A stretch of 64,000 nt of DNA from Albibacterium profundi (GTDB lineage: Bacteria; Bacteroidota; Bacteroidia; Sphingobacteriales; Sphingobacteriaceae). The notes below the pieces were generated by a model, which had not been told where the DNA came from, searched no databases, and worked only from the letters and a program-made list of their open reading frames with translations. Made by a program: the position numbers and the translations under genes. Numbering within the stretch: position 1 is the stretch's first letter; each line of letters begins with the position of its first letter. The stretch spans positions 668,656 to 732,655 of the forward strand of contig NZ_JBBVGT010000003.1 of assembly GCF_042159835.1 (NCBI RefSeq), in the 5' to 3' direction. Below, piece after piece: positions 16,807 through 25,009 of the stretch.

Positions 16807-17739
16807 TTAAGATAAGTCTGGTAAAACCTCTTCGATCTCAGAACGCATGGCTTCATACTGCTTAGGCAATTTTAAATTCGTGCCCAATTCTGCGCGCGAC
16901 TCATCACGCATGAAACCAGGGTTATCAGTAGCTAATTCAAACAATACACCTCCTGGTTCTCTAAAATATAAAGAGAAGAAATAATCCCTATCAATCTTAG
17001 GAGTTATATGCAATCCAGCTGACAATACCTTTTCATGGAACTCCATTAATATATCATCGTTTTTTACTCGAAATGCGATATGATGATTGGTGCCAGCAGC
17101 ATTCAATCCCGAGCCAGCCATTGGAGACTCATGAATATCAATAATATTTGCAGTTTCAATAGCATCAGTCACTAGCCGCATCTTATCCCCGTCTTGTTTC
17201 TGAAATCCATAACCCAAAATATCAGTCAATACTTTCAGAGTGGGTTCTGTCTGTCTCAATGTTAGCGTAACGTTATGAAAGCCTTTCGTAGCCACCTCCT
17301 GCGTGATCGCACCAGTAGTCCATGCTTCTCTCAGATCTTCGTTGTTCGTCTCGATAAATTGCAAGTTCAACCCATCAGGATCTTTGAGCGAGATCGTTTT
17401 TTCACCAAATACCTCTTCTTCCTTTATAGGAACATTGAACTGAGTTAGTCTATCTTTCCAGAAACTCGAACTTCCTTGAGGCACAGAATATCCTATATGG
17501 GTGGCCATCCCCGATCCGTTAACACCCTGTCGTACATCCGCCCATGGGAAAAAAGTTAAGATAGTTCCTGGAGTTCCTATTTCGTCCCCAAAATAGAAAT
17601 GATACGTACTGGGATCATCAAAATTCACAGTTTTCTTAACCAAACGCATTCCGAGAACATTCGTATAAAAATCAAGGTTTACTTTTGCGTTGCTCGCAAT
17701 TGCGGTTACATGATGCAACCCTAATATTTTATTTTCCAT
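16807..17739 (-). CDS. VOC-family ring-cleaving dioxygenase (MhqO/MhqA-like)
   Basis: The 310-residue protein has two vicinal-oxygen-chelate modules. The first begins LGLHHVTAIASNAKVNLDFY with metal-ligand His, and the second begins KGFHNVTLTLRQ; GTNHHIAFRV and FYFREPGGVLFELATDNPGF supply further His/Glu ligands. Family members cleave hydroquinones or related aromatics with Fe(II) in the cytosol. It heads a two-gene operon with the MhqD-like esterase. A quinone-reductase-like gene lies 1.3 kb upstream on the same strand. Two palindromes precede it (17767-17810). Confidence 0.87.
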   Translation of the reverse strand: MENKILGLHHVTAIASNAKVNLDFYTNVLGMRLVKKTVNFDDPSTYHFYFGDEIGTPGTILTFFPWADVRQGVNGSGMATHIGYSVPQGSSSFWKDRLTQFNVPIKEEEVFGEKTISLKDPDGLNLQFIETNNEDLREAWTTGAITQEVATKGFHNVTLTLRQTEPTLKVLTDILGYGFQKQDGDKMRLVTDAIETANIIDIHESPMAGSGLNAAGTNHHIAFRVKNDDILMEFHEKVLSAGLHITPKIDRDYFFSLYFREPGGVLFELATDNPGFMRDESRAELGTNLKLPKQYEAMRSEIEEVLPDLS

Positions 17740-17766
17740 AATCCTTTTTTATTTTATGCTAAGTTA

Positions 17767-17810
17767 CGGAGCTCCGAAAGCAGAAGGATTAACACATGTT
17801 AAGAAACATG
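17767..17810. promoter_or_regulatory. Two palindromes upstream of the dioxygenase operon
   Basis: CGGAGCTCCG (17767-17776) is a perfect 10-bp palindrome, and CATGTT-AAGA-AACATG (17795-17810) is a perfect inverted repeat with a 4-nt spacer. Both lie between the phosphoesterase stop codon and the dioxygenase start at 17739, 28-71 nt upstream of it. They are not followed by a U-run, which argues against a terminator and for an operator, for example of a MarR-type quinone sensor. No regulator gene is adjacent. Confidence 0.35.
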
Positions 17811-17844
17811 GTCCTGGACATGAAAAAAAGGGTGCAATTTAGCT

Positions 17845-18915
17845 TTATTCCAGCTTAAATGTAAATTCATCATAAGGTTCCGTTCGCCATGCGTATTTTT
17901 GCGTGGTTGGAGAAATCGCAAAGAAGGGTGAGAAGGTTTTAACCTTTACTTTTCCATCGGCGGTAAACTCTAAAATCCGCAACCACCCATCTCCCCCATT
18001 ACCCATCCAGCCGCCTGCTAAGGCTTGGGCGTTAAAAACCATTTGATGAATCTTTTTTCCAGAAGCATTCTCATCAGTACGAAAAGCAATATGAGCTTGA
18101 GGATTGTCGGGTGCACCAATATGACCAGCAAATACCATTTGTATGTTATTAGATGGAGCAATTAGCTTTTCAAATAATGCTGCCCCGTAATTGCCATTCT
18201 CAATCGGATACCCCTCTTTGACAATATGTTCATTCTCACTATTCATGTAAGTATGAGTCAAAACAACAACAGTATGATCCTTATATTTTTCTTGGCTAAT
18301 CACTTCTTTTGCCCAAGCTACTGTTGTATCCCGAGGTGCAAATTCCAATACGAGAAATAGCATCTTCCTTCCATGAGGAGAAGTAAATTCAAATGCAGCA
18401 TTTTCCAATGTTGGAATTCCCTCTGCATTTAATCCGACTTCTCTAAGTAGTTTCTGGTTTTGAAAGTTCTTGTCAACCGGAAAGTACGTATTAAAGTTCG
18501 ATTTTCTATTTTCGATGCTTTTATACCCATAATCATGGTTACCAAGTGCTGTAAGATAAGGAACCTTACCATCTAGTCGCTCGAAGGCATGGGACACATG
18601 TTTCCATTGCGATATACTAGGTTGGTTTCCTACTTTCCCATCCGGATTGATAAACTCATTATGCTCAACTAGATCTCCAGTGCATAACACCATCTTAATG
18701 TTTAACGGATCAATATTCTCACTGATCCAAGCCGTCATAAGTTCAAGTATAGGTTGATTCCTTTCGAATTTATTATAGGTTTGCGGATCAGGCAATAAAA
18801 TCATCGACCACGAGTCAGGCGAAGACAGCGCAGGTGCAGTATATTCTTGCTGAGCAGAAGCGTTTGACCATAATAAAATCGATAATAAAAACGTAATTGC
18901 AAATCTGGAGATCAT
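17845..18915 (-). CDS. Secreted calcineurin-like metallophosphoesterase
   Basis: The start at 18915 (MISRFAITFLLSILLWSNASAQ) gives a clean signal peptide; the ATG at 18969 would bury it behind 18 polar residues. The mature protein has the metallophosphoesterase signature in order: LPDPQTY, CTGDLVEHNE, TALGNHDYGY, VLTHTYMN and FAGHIGAPDN. It is probably a periplasmic phosphodiesterase or phosphatase of unknown substrate. The total length is 356 residues. Upstream of it lies 112 nt without clear signals before the terminator of the QOR2-like gene. Confidence 0.85.
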   Translation of the reverse strand: MISRFAITFLLSILLWSNASAQQEYTAPALSSPDSWSMILLPDPQTYNKFERNQPILELMTAWISENIDPLNIKMVLCTGDLVEHNEFINPDGKVGNQPSISQWKHVSHAFERLDGKVPYLTALGNHDYGYKSIENRKSNFNTYFPVDKNFQNQKLLREVGLNAEGIPTLENAAFEFTSPHGRKMLFLVLEFAPRDTTVAWAKEVISQEKYKDHTVVVLTHTYMNSENEHIVKEGYPIENGNYGAALFEKLIAPSNNIQMVFAGHIGAPDNPQAHIAFRTDENASGKKIHQMVFNAQALAGGWMGNGGDGWLRILEFTADGKVKVKTFSPFFAISPTTQKYAWRTEPYDEFTFKLE

Positions 18916-19030
18916 TGTAATAATTTTAGGTTGAGGTTTCAGTAACTCCGAAATATTGATTACGTCCACATATCGGATTAATCACAAATTAAAGAACATT
19001 TAGATGAAACACAAAAAAGAACTGGAAAAA

Positions 19031-19069
19031 AATAGCGCCCTAAATCTAACTAAGTTTAGGAGCGCTATT
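19031..19069 (-). terminator. Rho-independent terminator of the QOR2-like gene
   Basis: AATAGCGC (19031-19038) pairs with GCGCTATT (19062-19069), extended internally by CCTAAA/TTTAGG. On the minus strand the stem is followed by TTTTTTT. It lies 20 nt beyond the stop codon at 19089. Confidence 0.9.
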
Positions 19070-19088
19070 ACGTTTCTAAATAATGGTT

Positions 19089-19934
19089 TTATTTCAAGGC
19101 TGCTTCAACTGCAATCTTCAGCGGTGTAGTTGGGCGACCAATCAGCCTTGACAAGTTTTTCGAATCATCATACAGGTCGCCTCTCGAAGCACTCACGTCC
19201 CAACCAGCTATAACTGGAGCAAAGTCCTCCGGAACACCGATGGATTTCAAGACTTCAACATACTCAGGTTCGGGAAGATTAACATACGGAAAATCTTTGC
19301 CAGATTGGCGGTCAACTTCTGCCGCTAGGTCTGCCAGCGTATATCCATCATCGCCTGCAAGCTCATAGACCTTACCTACTTGATCGTCACTCGTTAGCAC
19401 AATGGCCGCTGCCTCGGCGAAATCTTCACGAGTGGCGGACGATATTTTACCCTCTCCCGCGCTTCCTAATAGGGATCCCGCAGTAAGGGCTTCTTTAATA
19501 GACATCAAATAATTCTCAGTATACCAGCCATTCCTCAGAATCGTACAAGGGATTCCCGACGAATTCAACATTTCCTCGGTTTGAACATGCTCTGCAGCTA
19601 AACTCAATGTTGACGTGTCCGCTTTCAATAGACTGGTGTAGACAATCCATTTGACACCCGATTCTTTCGCAGCATTGATTATGTTCTGATGTTGAGCTGC
19701 CCGTTTTCCGACCTCACTTCCTGAAATCAACATCAAATGGTCAATTCCTTGTAAAGCACCTTTTAAACCTTCTGGTTCTGAATAATCAAATTTACGTATT
19801 TCAATTCCCAATTCGGTAGCTTTTTCCGGACTACGAACCAAGGCTATTAGATCCTCTGCCTTTGTTTTCTGTTTCAATTTCTCTACTACCAAACGACCTA
19901 GCTGTCCAGTAGCTCCTGTTATCCCTATTTTCAT
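19089..19934 (-). CDS. NmrA/QOR2-type NAD(P)H:quinone oxidoreductase-like protein (YtfG family)
   Basis: The 281-residue atypical SDR starts with MKIGITGATGQLGRLVVEKL (GxxGxxG), followed by LMLISGSEVGKRAAQHQNI, WIVYTSLLKAD and TILRNGWYTENY, the same sequence of motifs as Escherichia coli QOR2 (YtfG). It probably reduces quinones with NADPH, or senses the cofactor ratio. It has its own terminator. Its closeness to the dioxygenase/esterase pair suggests a shared role in quinone stress, although a secreted phosphoesterase gene separates them. Confidence 0.85.
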   Translation of the reverse strand: MKIGITGATGQLGRLVVEKLKQKTKAEDLIALVRSPEKATELGIEIRKFDYSEPEGLKGALQGIDHLMLISGSEVGKRAAQHQNIINAAKESGVKWIVYTSLLKADTSTLSLAAEHVQTEEMLNSSGIPCTILRNGWYTENYLMSIKEALTAGSLLGSAGEGKISSATREDFAEAAAIVLTSDDQVGKVYELAGDDGYTLADLAAEVDRQSGKDFPYVNLPEPEYVEVLKSIGVPEDFAPVIAGWDVSASRGDLYDDSKNLSRLIGRPTTPLKIAVEAALK

Positions 19935-20136
19935 ACGCTTAATTAATATTTAATATCATGTTTAATGACTTTATCACAAGCAAAATTGTTTATGATAGTC
20001 TTGCACATATTACTAAAAAATAATCTACATATTCTAACGATAATGTCATATAGTTGACCTATTTATTGAGAATATTTGGATTAGCTTTTGTTGTTTTTTT
20101 ATATTTACTCAAGAATCGTATTAATATCCCTAATTT

Positions 20137-20697
20137 ATGAGTAAAATGTCATTATCAGCTCCCGAGCAATCAGAATTCTTAAAAAACCTAGAAGCTCGTT
20201 TCGAGAAAAACAAAGATCGTCATAAAGGTATCCAGTGGAAAGATGTACAAGCCAAGCTTGAGAAAAATCCTAAGAAAATACTGGCTCTTTCAAAAATGGA
20301 GGCTACCGAAGGAGAGCCTGACCTAGTGGCGTATGATAAAAAAGCAGATGAATATATGTTCTTTGACTGCTCAGCAGAAAGCCCGAAAGGACGCAGGAGT
20401 ATTTGTTACGACCGAGAGGCACTTGAATCGAGAAAGGCTCATAAACCTAAAAATAGTGCTATCGATATGGCAGCAGAGATCGGTATTGAGATATTAACGG
20501 AAGAACAGTACAAGCAATTGCAGACGCTTGGCGAATTCGATTTGAAAACATCTAGTTGGCTCCGCACACCGAAACACATTCGTGATTTAGGCGGAGCTAT
20601 CTTTGGGGATCGTCGCTTCGATACGGTATTCATTTACCATAATGGAGCCGAGTCATACTATGGTGTCAGAGGATTTAGGGCATGTTTACGGGTTTAA
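20137..20697 (+). CDS. DUF4256 domain protein
   Basis: The 186-residue protein is almost entirely one DUF4256 domain: FLKNLEARFEKNKDRHKGIQW near the start, the central FFDCSAESPKGRRSICYDREA, and WLRTPKHIRDLGGAIFGDRR toward the C-terminus. The family is conserved across bacteria but its function is unknown. There is no signal peptide or membrane segment, so it is cytosolic. It is monocistronic and converges on the SRAP gene with a 16-nt gap. The 200 nt upstream is AT-rich with no exact TAnnTTTG box that I could place. Confidence 0.8.
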   Translation: MSKMSLSAPEQSEFLKNLEARFEKNKDRHKGIQWKDVQAKLEKNPKKILALSKMEATEGEPDLVAYDKKADEYMFFDCSAESPKGRRSICYDREALESRKAHKPKNSAIDMAAEIGIEILTEEQYKQLQTLGEFDLKTSSWLRTPKHIRDLGGAIFGDRRFDTVFIYHNGAESYYGVRGFRACLRV

Positions 20698-20713
20698 AAT
20701 TCTTCAAAAACGA

Positions 20714-21367
20714 CTACATTCGGCTATAAATAGTACGATCAATGCGCTCAGCGTCTAGGCTTCCTTGATAAGGAAGCATCAACGCTTTAATCGCTTCCTC
20801 GCGGTCCTCGCTCAACCAAGACTCTCTTGAACCTTCGGGAATAATTAAGGGCATACGTTTCGAGATATTATTGATTTTTTCCAGCTGAGCGTTTGCTTCC
20901 GTGGTAATAACAGAAAAAGTGTTAATAATCTCGTTGGTTTCCGGATTTAACCAGGGTGCCACCACAATTCCCAAAGAAAAAACGCCATTATCAGCTTTTC
21001 GTATGCAAAAATCTTCTTTTACATCATTTTTTTCATCATAATGTGTTTCAAAATAACCATCCACCCAGAGCAATCCTCTATATCTCTGTATATAGCTTTT
21101 ATAGGAACCTTTGTCAAACAGGCTCTCTGCTTCAGCCTTTAATGTGTGTGTAAACTCTTGTGCTTCCTTTTCAGTTTCTACCCAAAAAGGCAAAAGTTTC
21201 CATCGGCTTGCTACTACTTTATTTGGATGAAGGTTTATAGTTGTTGGCATATAAAGCATCGATGATGCAGCCACACGTGCAAATGCTTTATTTTCGTATA
21301 AAAAATCATAACGAGGTAATGCACGTTTTAATTTTTCGCAATTAGGTATTGATGCCTGATATGCCAT
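20714..21367 (-). CDS. SRAP (HMCES/YedK) family protein lacking catalytic residues
   Basis: The 217-residue protein aligns with SRAP proteins: RWKLLPFWVE, TLKAEAESLF (for NARAE), GLLWVDGYFE (for DGFYEW), FSVITTEANAQLEKI and RMPLIIPEG. Active members need Cys2, which forms a thiazolidine crosslink to abasic DNA, plus Asn, Glu and His. Here residue 2 is Ala (MAYQAS), Asn is Lys77, the DNA-binding Arg of the same motif is Glu79, and the His of the IHN segment is Asn166; only Glu107 remains. An in-frame stop 30 nt upstream and no other start codon rule out a missed Cys2. It is probably a non-catalytic paralogue of unknown role. Confidence 0.8.
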   Translation of the reverse strand: MAYQASIPNCEKLKRALPRYDFLYENKAFARVAASSMLYMPTTINLHPNKVVASRWKLLPFWVETEKEAQEFTHTLKAEAESLFDKGSYKSYIQRYRGLLWVDGYFETHYDEKNDVKEDFCIRKADNGVFSLGIVVAPWLNPETNEIINTFSVITTEANAQLEKINNISKRMPLIIPEGSRESWLSEDREEAIKALMLPYQGSLDAERIDRTIYSRM

Positions 21368-21414
21368 GGAATAAATATAGTAAATATATATTGACTATAA
21401 GAAAGTTAATTGAT

Positions 21415-21723
21415 TTAACCGTTAGTGAAGTTTTGCTTTTCTTTGTCGCGTATTTGTTGCATTTTATTCAAAACCCGGTTCGGGTCATTATATATTTTTA
21501 TAATCTTGTAGTTGTAAAGACCAACCATATCCAAATCCGCAATTGCTGAAACGATGGAAAGATAGTAGTCTTCTTTATCAAAATCGTGATCTTCAGGATC
21601 GAGTATGTACTCAATCTCGTCGCCTATTTTGAGGATAGGGAGAGCAACGAATTCGTCATTTTTACGATTATCTGCCCACGTAATGAGCTCATGAACAAGG
21701 TATTTTAAATCGATTATCTTCAT
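21415..21723 (-). CDS. Hypothetical protein, 102 residues
   Basis: I do not recognise this family. The product is acidic, lacks signal peptide or membrane segments, and begins MKIIDLKYLVHELITWADNR. A central acidic segment (ILDPEDHDFDKEDYY) is followed by a hydrophobic helix (SIVSAIADLDMVGLYNYKII) and a charged tail. It lies 47 nt upstream of the SRAP gene on the same strand and might be co-transcribed. Codon use looks ordinary. Confidence 0.6.
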   Translation of the reverse strand: MKIIDLKYLVHELITWADNRKNDEFVALPILKIGDEIEYILDPEDHDFDKEDYYLSIVSAIADLDMVGLYNYKIIKIYNDPNRVLNKMQQIRDKEKQNFTNG

Positions 21724-21934
21724 AAGAAATTTCAGCTTACTGAGGTTTTTAGGATTCAGTTAAGGAATTAACTTCAGAAGCGCTATAATTGTTCAAAATT
21801 TAAAATAATCATATCCTTTGCTTTACACGTTTATCTATTAACTTGCTAATCGTTCTCAAATGAGTCCCTATTCCGCCGACGACATAGGTGACCATTAAAG
21901 AGTGATCTGAAAGCCAAGATGCATTCATGTACTA

Positions 21935-22246
21935 TTATTTACAAACCATGCATGCATTTCCAAATGCTTCGTATTCATCGTAGGCCGCACCAACCTGACC
22001 AAAAATTGTAATAATCCGGTCAACACGGACTTTATCTCCCCCACTCATGATGGCGTAAACACCGTCCTTCTTCTCGTCGTGTATAGCCGTTATATGACCT
22101 TTGGTTTCGTCCAATTGTCCGTCCTTACCGAAAAAGAACACCTTGCCTTCCTTTTTATTTTTGATGAGTGTATATAGTAGTTCCATATCATCCCACGATA
22201 TTGGTAGGTATGATGTTTCTTTAGAAGAATTTTGATTGTCTTTCAT
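21935..22246 (-). CDS. Small protein, possibly Rho-antiterminator (Rof)-like fold
   Basis: The 103-residue protein starts after a TAnnTTTG box at 22318-22325. The segment GHITAIHDEKKDGVYAIMS followed by DKVRVDRIITIFG recalls the beta-barrel core of Rho-binding antiterminator-like proteins (GRIVD...G-EYL.L.DG..IRLDRI). This resemblance is by eye and weak. The C-terminus carries CMVC, a possible metal-binding CxxC. There is no signal peptide. Function unknown. Confidence 0.6.
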   Translation of the reverse strand: MKDNQNSSKETSYLPISWDDMELLYTLIKNKKEGKVFFFGKDGQLDETKGHITAIHDEKKDGVYAIMSGGDKVRVDRIITIFGQVGAAYDEYEAFGNACMVCK

Positions 22247-22317
22247 AGTTTTCCATGTTGATTCTGATGCTGTTATAGTAACCGCGTCGGCATTAAAAAG
22301 TTTATAATGGTTTTAAA

Positions 22318-22325
22318 CAAAGATA
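22318..22325 (-). promoter_or_regulatory. TAnnTTTG -7 box for the gene at 21935-22246
   Basis: CAAAGATA on the plus strand is TATCTTTG on the minus strand, an exact match to TAnnTTTG, 72-79 nt upstream of the start codon at 22246. This predicts a 5' leader of about 65 nt. Confidence 0.4.
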
Positions 22326-22359
22326 ACAACAAATCGAAAGAATTCGATAACTTTACAGC

Positions 22360-22800
22360 ATGATCGTTCGTAAACTAAAATACATCAGTATTATCTTCAT
22401 TTCATTGATATCAATATCCGCGTGCAATCTAGCCGGAAGCGATGAGTCATCAGAGGCCGCGGCAAATGTAGCTCCACAAGTTGGTGACCAAGTGCCAAAC
22501 AATTTGGTATGTATGGTTAATGATGCCTATATGGGCATTCCGCAATTGGAGGTTTCTTACGAGGGGAAAATCTATTACGGCTGTTGTGAAATGTGTCAAG
22601 AACGCATCCCTAAGGAAAAAGAAGCACGAATTGCGGTTGACCCTTACACCTTGAAAGATGTTGATAAAGCCGATGCATATATTGTTTTAGTCGGCGACCA
22701 AGGTCAGGTAGCCTATTTTGAAAACGAAAGGAGCTACAAGGAGCTTATGGCAAAAAGTGACCTCGCCAAGGAGCGTAACCAAAGGAACCAACACCCTTAG
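22360..22800 (+). CDS. Lipoprotein with TRASH/YHS-like metal-binding domain
   Basis: The 146-residue protein has a lipoprotein signal (hydrophobic stretch, lipobox SISAC, Cys22). The mature part contains NNLVCMVNDAYMG and, about 25 residues later, YYGCCEMCQERIP: a cysteine pattern of the TRASH/YHS kind seen in copper and other heavy-metal-handling proteins. It is probably an outer-membrane or periplasmic metal chaperone or sensor. TAACTTTA, one mismatch from the -7 box, sits only 4 nt before the ATG. It converges with the TVP38 gene, whose stop codon overlaps its own by 4 nt. Confidence 0.75.
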   Translation: MIVRKLKYISIIFISLISISACNLAGSDESSEAAANVAPQVGDQVPNNLVCMVNDAYMGIPQLEVSYEGKIYYGCCEMCQERIPKEKEARIAVDPYTLKDVDKADAYIVLVGDQGQVAYFENERSYKELMAKSDLAKERNQRNQHP

Positions 22801-23633
22801 CGTACCGAAACTGTCTCCCGTCTTTTTTTTGTTCTGATATCTATAAAGATATAGACTATATAAGCCACGATACTAATAACTGACAGCCAGATGAGGACGG
22901 GTTTGAAATTGCCCTCGGCTGCAGTAAAAGCTAAGATTCCAATAACGGGTGCAGAACCCACCATCGTAGCTGTTATAAATCTCCTATAGTTCATCTTTAA
23001 AGCGGCTGGTATAAAGCTAATTGCCTCATTGGATAGTATGGGCGATAATCTAAACAGAATAATAGCGCCGACTCCATAGTTTCGAATTAATCGAGTCAAT
23101 TTTAAACGCATCTCCTCTTTTAGCAAACGCCTCAATATCACCGGGCCGATTGAGTAACCAATAGCATAGGCAATTGAAGATGAAACGAATACTGCGACTA
23201 ATGATATGACAGACCCCCATAATGGTCCGTAACTGAGAGATGAAATTATCAGCAGTAGTAGATTAGGCATCACGAAAAGGAACATCGAAATTACCATGGC
23301 AACGATAAGCGCCAAGGGACCCCACATACCGAACTTAGACACCCACTCCTTTATCATTTGCTCATCGCCACTCGTCAACACGCTAAATGCTTCTCGCATT
23401 GCCTCATTAAATGCAGGCACAAAAAAATAGAGACCAAGAAGGACAACCAATATAAAAAAAGACGCTACGATAGGAAACTTTTGATATCTCATGTACACAA
23501 ACTCATATTCTCTCATTAGAACACCTATTTTTCGGAATTTGTTTAAAATGAAGCCTCTCACAGAAAACCCTTTCATGTGTTGTTCACGGAATTTATTTGA
23601 AACCAATAGCTTATTACAACTGTTAGTCTTCAT
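22797..23633 (-). CDS. TVP38/TMEM64 family (DedA-like VTT domain) membrane protein
   Basis: The product has about six hydrophobic segments with the VTT-domain core, including LLLIISSLSYGPLWGSVISL and the re-entrant segment FRLSPILSNEAISFIPAALKMN. These proteins are inner-membrane, DedA-related transporters or scramblase-like proteins. The start is uncertain: the ATG at 23633 gives 278 residues with a long basic, polar N-terminus, and the ATGs at 23576, 23516 and 23492 (which begin MKGFS, MREYE and MRYQK) are alternatives. The last would put the first membrane helix near the N-terminus, as is usual. Confidence 0.8.
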   Translation of the reverse strand: MKTNSCNKLLVSNKFREQHMKGFSVRGFILNKFRKIGVLMREYEFVYMRYQKFPIVASFFILVVLLGLYFFVPAFNEAMREAFSVLTSGDEQMIKEWVSKFGMWGPLALIVAMVISMFLFVMPNLLLLIISSLSYGPLWGSVISLVAVFVSSSIAYAIGYSIGPVILRRLLKEEMRLKLTRLIRNYGVGAIILFRLSPILSNEAISFIPAALKMNYRRFITATMVGSAPVIGILAFTAAEGNFKPVLIWLSVISIVAYIVYIFIDIRTKKRRETVSVR

Positions 23634-23656
23634 GAAGAAATAAAAGAAAAAACATT

Positions 23657-24268
23657 ATGACTACGCCCATTCAGCATAAGGGGAAGCAATTGGATCATAT
23701 CGCTCGTACTACTTTTGACAGCGAAGCACAGTCGATCGAGTTTTATCAAATTGCCAAAAACAGATTATTACATCCTTACGAATGGTATCGTATCGCGAAG
23801 GTGCCCGGTGCCCGATTCGTTTTAACCGATCAGCAAGGACGTGATTTAATCCGGAAAATGAGAAAAGGCGACCTGCTGCGGATCGATATACCCGGACCCG
23901 GAAGTTCAATTGGTGACGGCTACGATTGGGTAGAAATTGAAGAAATAGAGGAGACAATATCCCAGTCATCGGGAGAGAGTTGTTCAGTAACCGTTCGCCC
24001 CACTCAAAACCCTCGGCAACGGGAAACGGATGAAGTTGCACATTTTTTTAAACACATTTCAAGCTCAACCTTTTTAGTAAAGCGTACACAGAACGTCGTA
24101 CAAGCTGAATATCATGGTCGAAATGAGCTGATTAACTTAGACAGTACCACTTTGACTGATAAAATCCGCAACGCACTCGTTGGAATAATGGCGAAGCTCG
24201 GACTATCAACCCCGCAATGGAAAGGGCTTATCGAAGGCTTCGTAGACACGAAATTGAAAGCAGAATGA
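23657..24268 (+). CDS. Uncharacterised protein, first gene of a nucleotidyltransferase operon
   Basis: I do not recognise the family of this 203-residue cytosolic protein. Visible features are an N-terminal basic region, GARFVLTDQQGRDLIRKMRKGDLLRIDIPGP-like alternation suggesting a small beta-barrel (about residues 50-80), an acidic segment VEIEEIEETI, and a C-terminal helical part with RNALVGIMAKLG. Its stop codon overlaps the ATG of the nucleotidyltransferase gene (ATGA), so the two are translationally coupled. A phosphoesterase gene follows 1 nt after that. Confidence 0.65.
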   Translation: MTTPIQHKGKQLDHIARTTFDSEAQSIEFYQIAKNRLLHPYEWYRIAKVPGARFVLTDQQGRDLIRKMRKGDLLRIDIPGPGSSIGDGYDWVEIEEIEETISQSSGESCSVTVRPTQNPRQRETDEVAHFFKHISSSTFLVKRTQNVVQAEYHGRNELINLDSTTLTDKIRNALVGIMAKLGLSTPQWKGLIEGFVDTKLKAE

Positions 24269-25008
24269 TAGAAACGGAAAAACAAAAAGAAGAAGCGAAT
24301 GCTTTCTTCATGGAATCCTTAGAGCTTCTGAATCAGAGTGACTGCCGTTATATGCTGGGCGGGGCTTTTGCGATGTTTCATTATACGGGCATCTTCCGAA
24401 ATACAAAAGACCTCGATCTGTTTTGTAAAAGCAGTGAATATCCACGTATCCTAAAACAATTTAAAGCCCGAGGTTACGAAATTGAATTAACCGATGTTCG
24501 GTGGCTTGCGAAAGTGTTTAAAGGAGACTATTTTATCGATATCATATTCGATAGTGTATATAATATATGCACGATTGATGATACATGGCACGAACGGTCT
24601 GCGAAAGGGACTTTATTGGGAGTGCCTGTGGAGTTTATTCCCGCCGAGGAATTAATTTGGTGTAAGTTGTATGTCCAGAACCGAGAAAGGAACGATAGCG
24701 CCGATATTAATCATACACTCCTGAAGTATGGTAAAAGCTTAAATTGGGAACATCTTCTCTTTCGGATGGATCAACATTGGCATTTACTTCTTAGTCAAAT
24801 TATCAATTTTCAATTCGTGTACCCGGCAGATTATCGTGAAATCATCCCCAAATGGATTTTCGACGAACTTATACGGCGCGCGAACGAACAATATGACCTT
24901 CCACCCCCAAAAGAAAAAGTATGCCGCGGACCTATGATTGATCAGACACAGTATCAAATTGACATAAAAGAATGGGATTATAAAGTATGCACAATCATTA
25001 CGATATAA
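24265..25008 (+). CDS. Nucleotidyltransferase-fold protein
   Basis: The ATG at 24265, overlapping the previous stop, is preferred to a start at 24217 that would overlap by 52 nt. The 247-residue protein has the nucleotidyltransferase core: YMLGGAFAMFHYTG followed by FRNTKDLDLF, where GG and D-x-D are the nucleotide- and metal-binding residues, then DYFIDIIFD with the third acidic residue. A helical part follows. This resembles AbiEii-like and minimal nucleotidyltransferases. The substrate could be a nucleic acid end, a protein or a small molecule. The operon partners are an unknown protein and a metallophosphoesterase. Confidence 0.78.
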   Translation: MIETEKQKEEANAFFMESLELLNQSDCRYMLGGAFAMFHYTGIFRNTKDLDLFCKSSEYPRILKQFKARGYEIELTDVRWLAKVFKGDYFIDIIFDSVYNICTIDDTWHERSAKGTLLGVPVEFIPAEELIWCKLYVQNRERNDSADINHTLLKYGKSLNWEHLLFRMDQHWHLLLSQIINFQFVYPADYREIIPKWIFDELIRRANEQYDLPPPKEKVCRGPMIDQTQYQIDIKEWDYKVCTIITI

Positions 25009-25009
25009 C

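Noticed and set aside
21809..21928. A 39-codon open frame on the minus strand (MNASWLSDHSLMVTYVVGG...), 6 nt after the stop of the gene at 21935-22246.
   Set aside because: The position fits an operon, but the composition shows no recognisable family, and there is no independent evidence of translation. It is kept only as a possible small gene.
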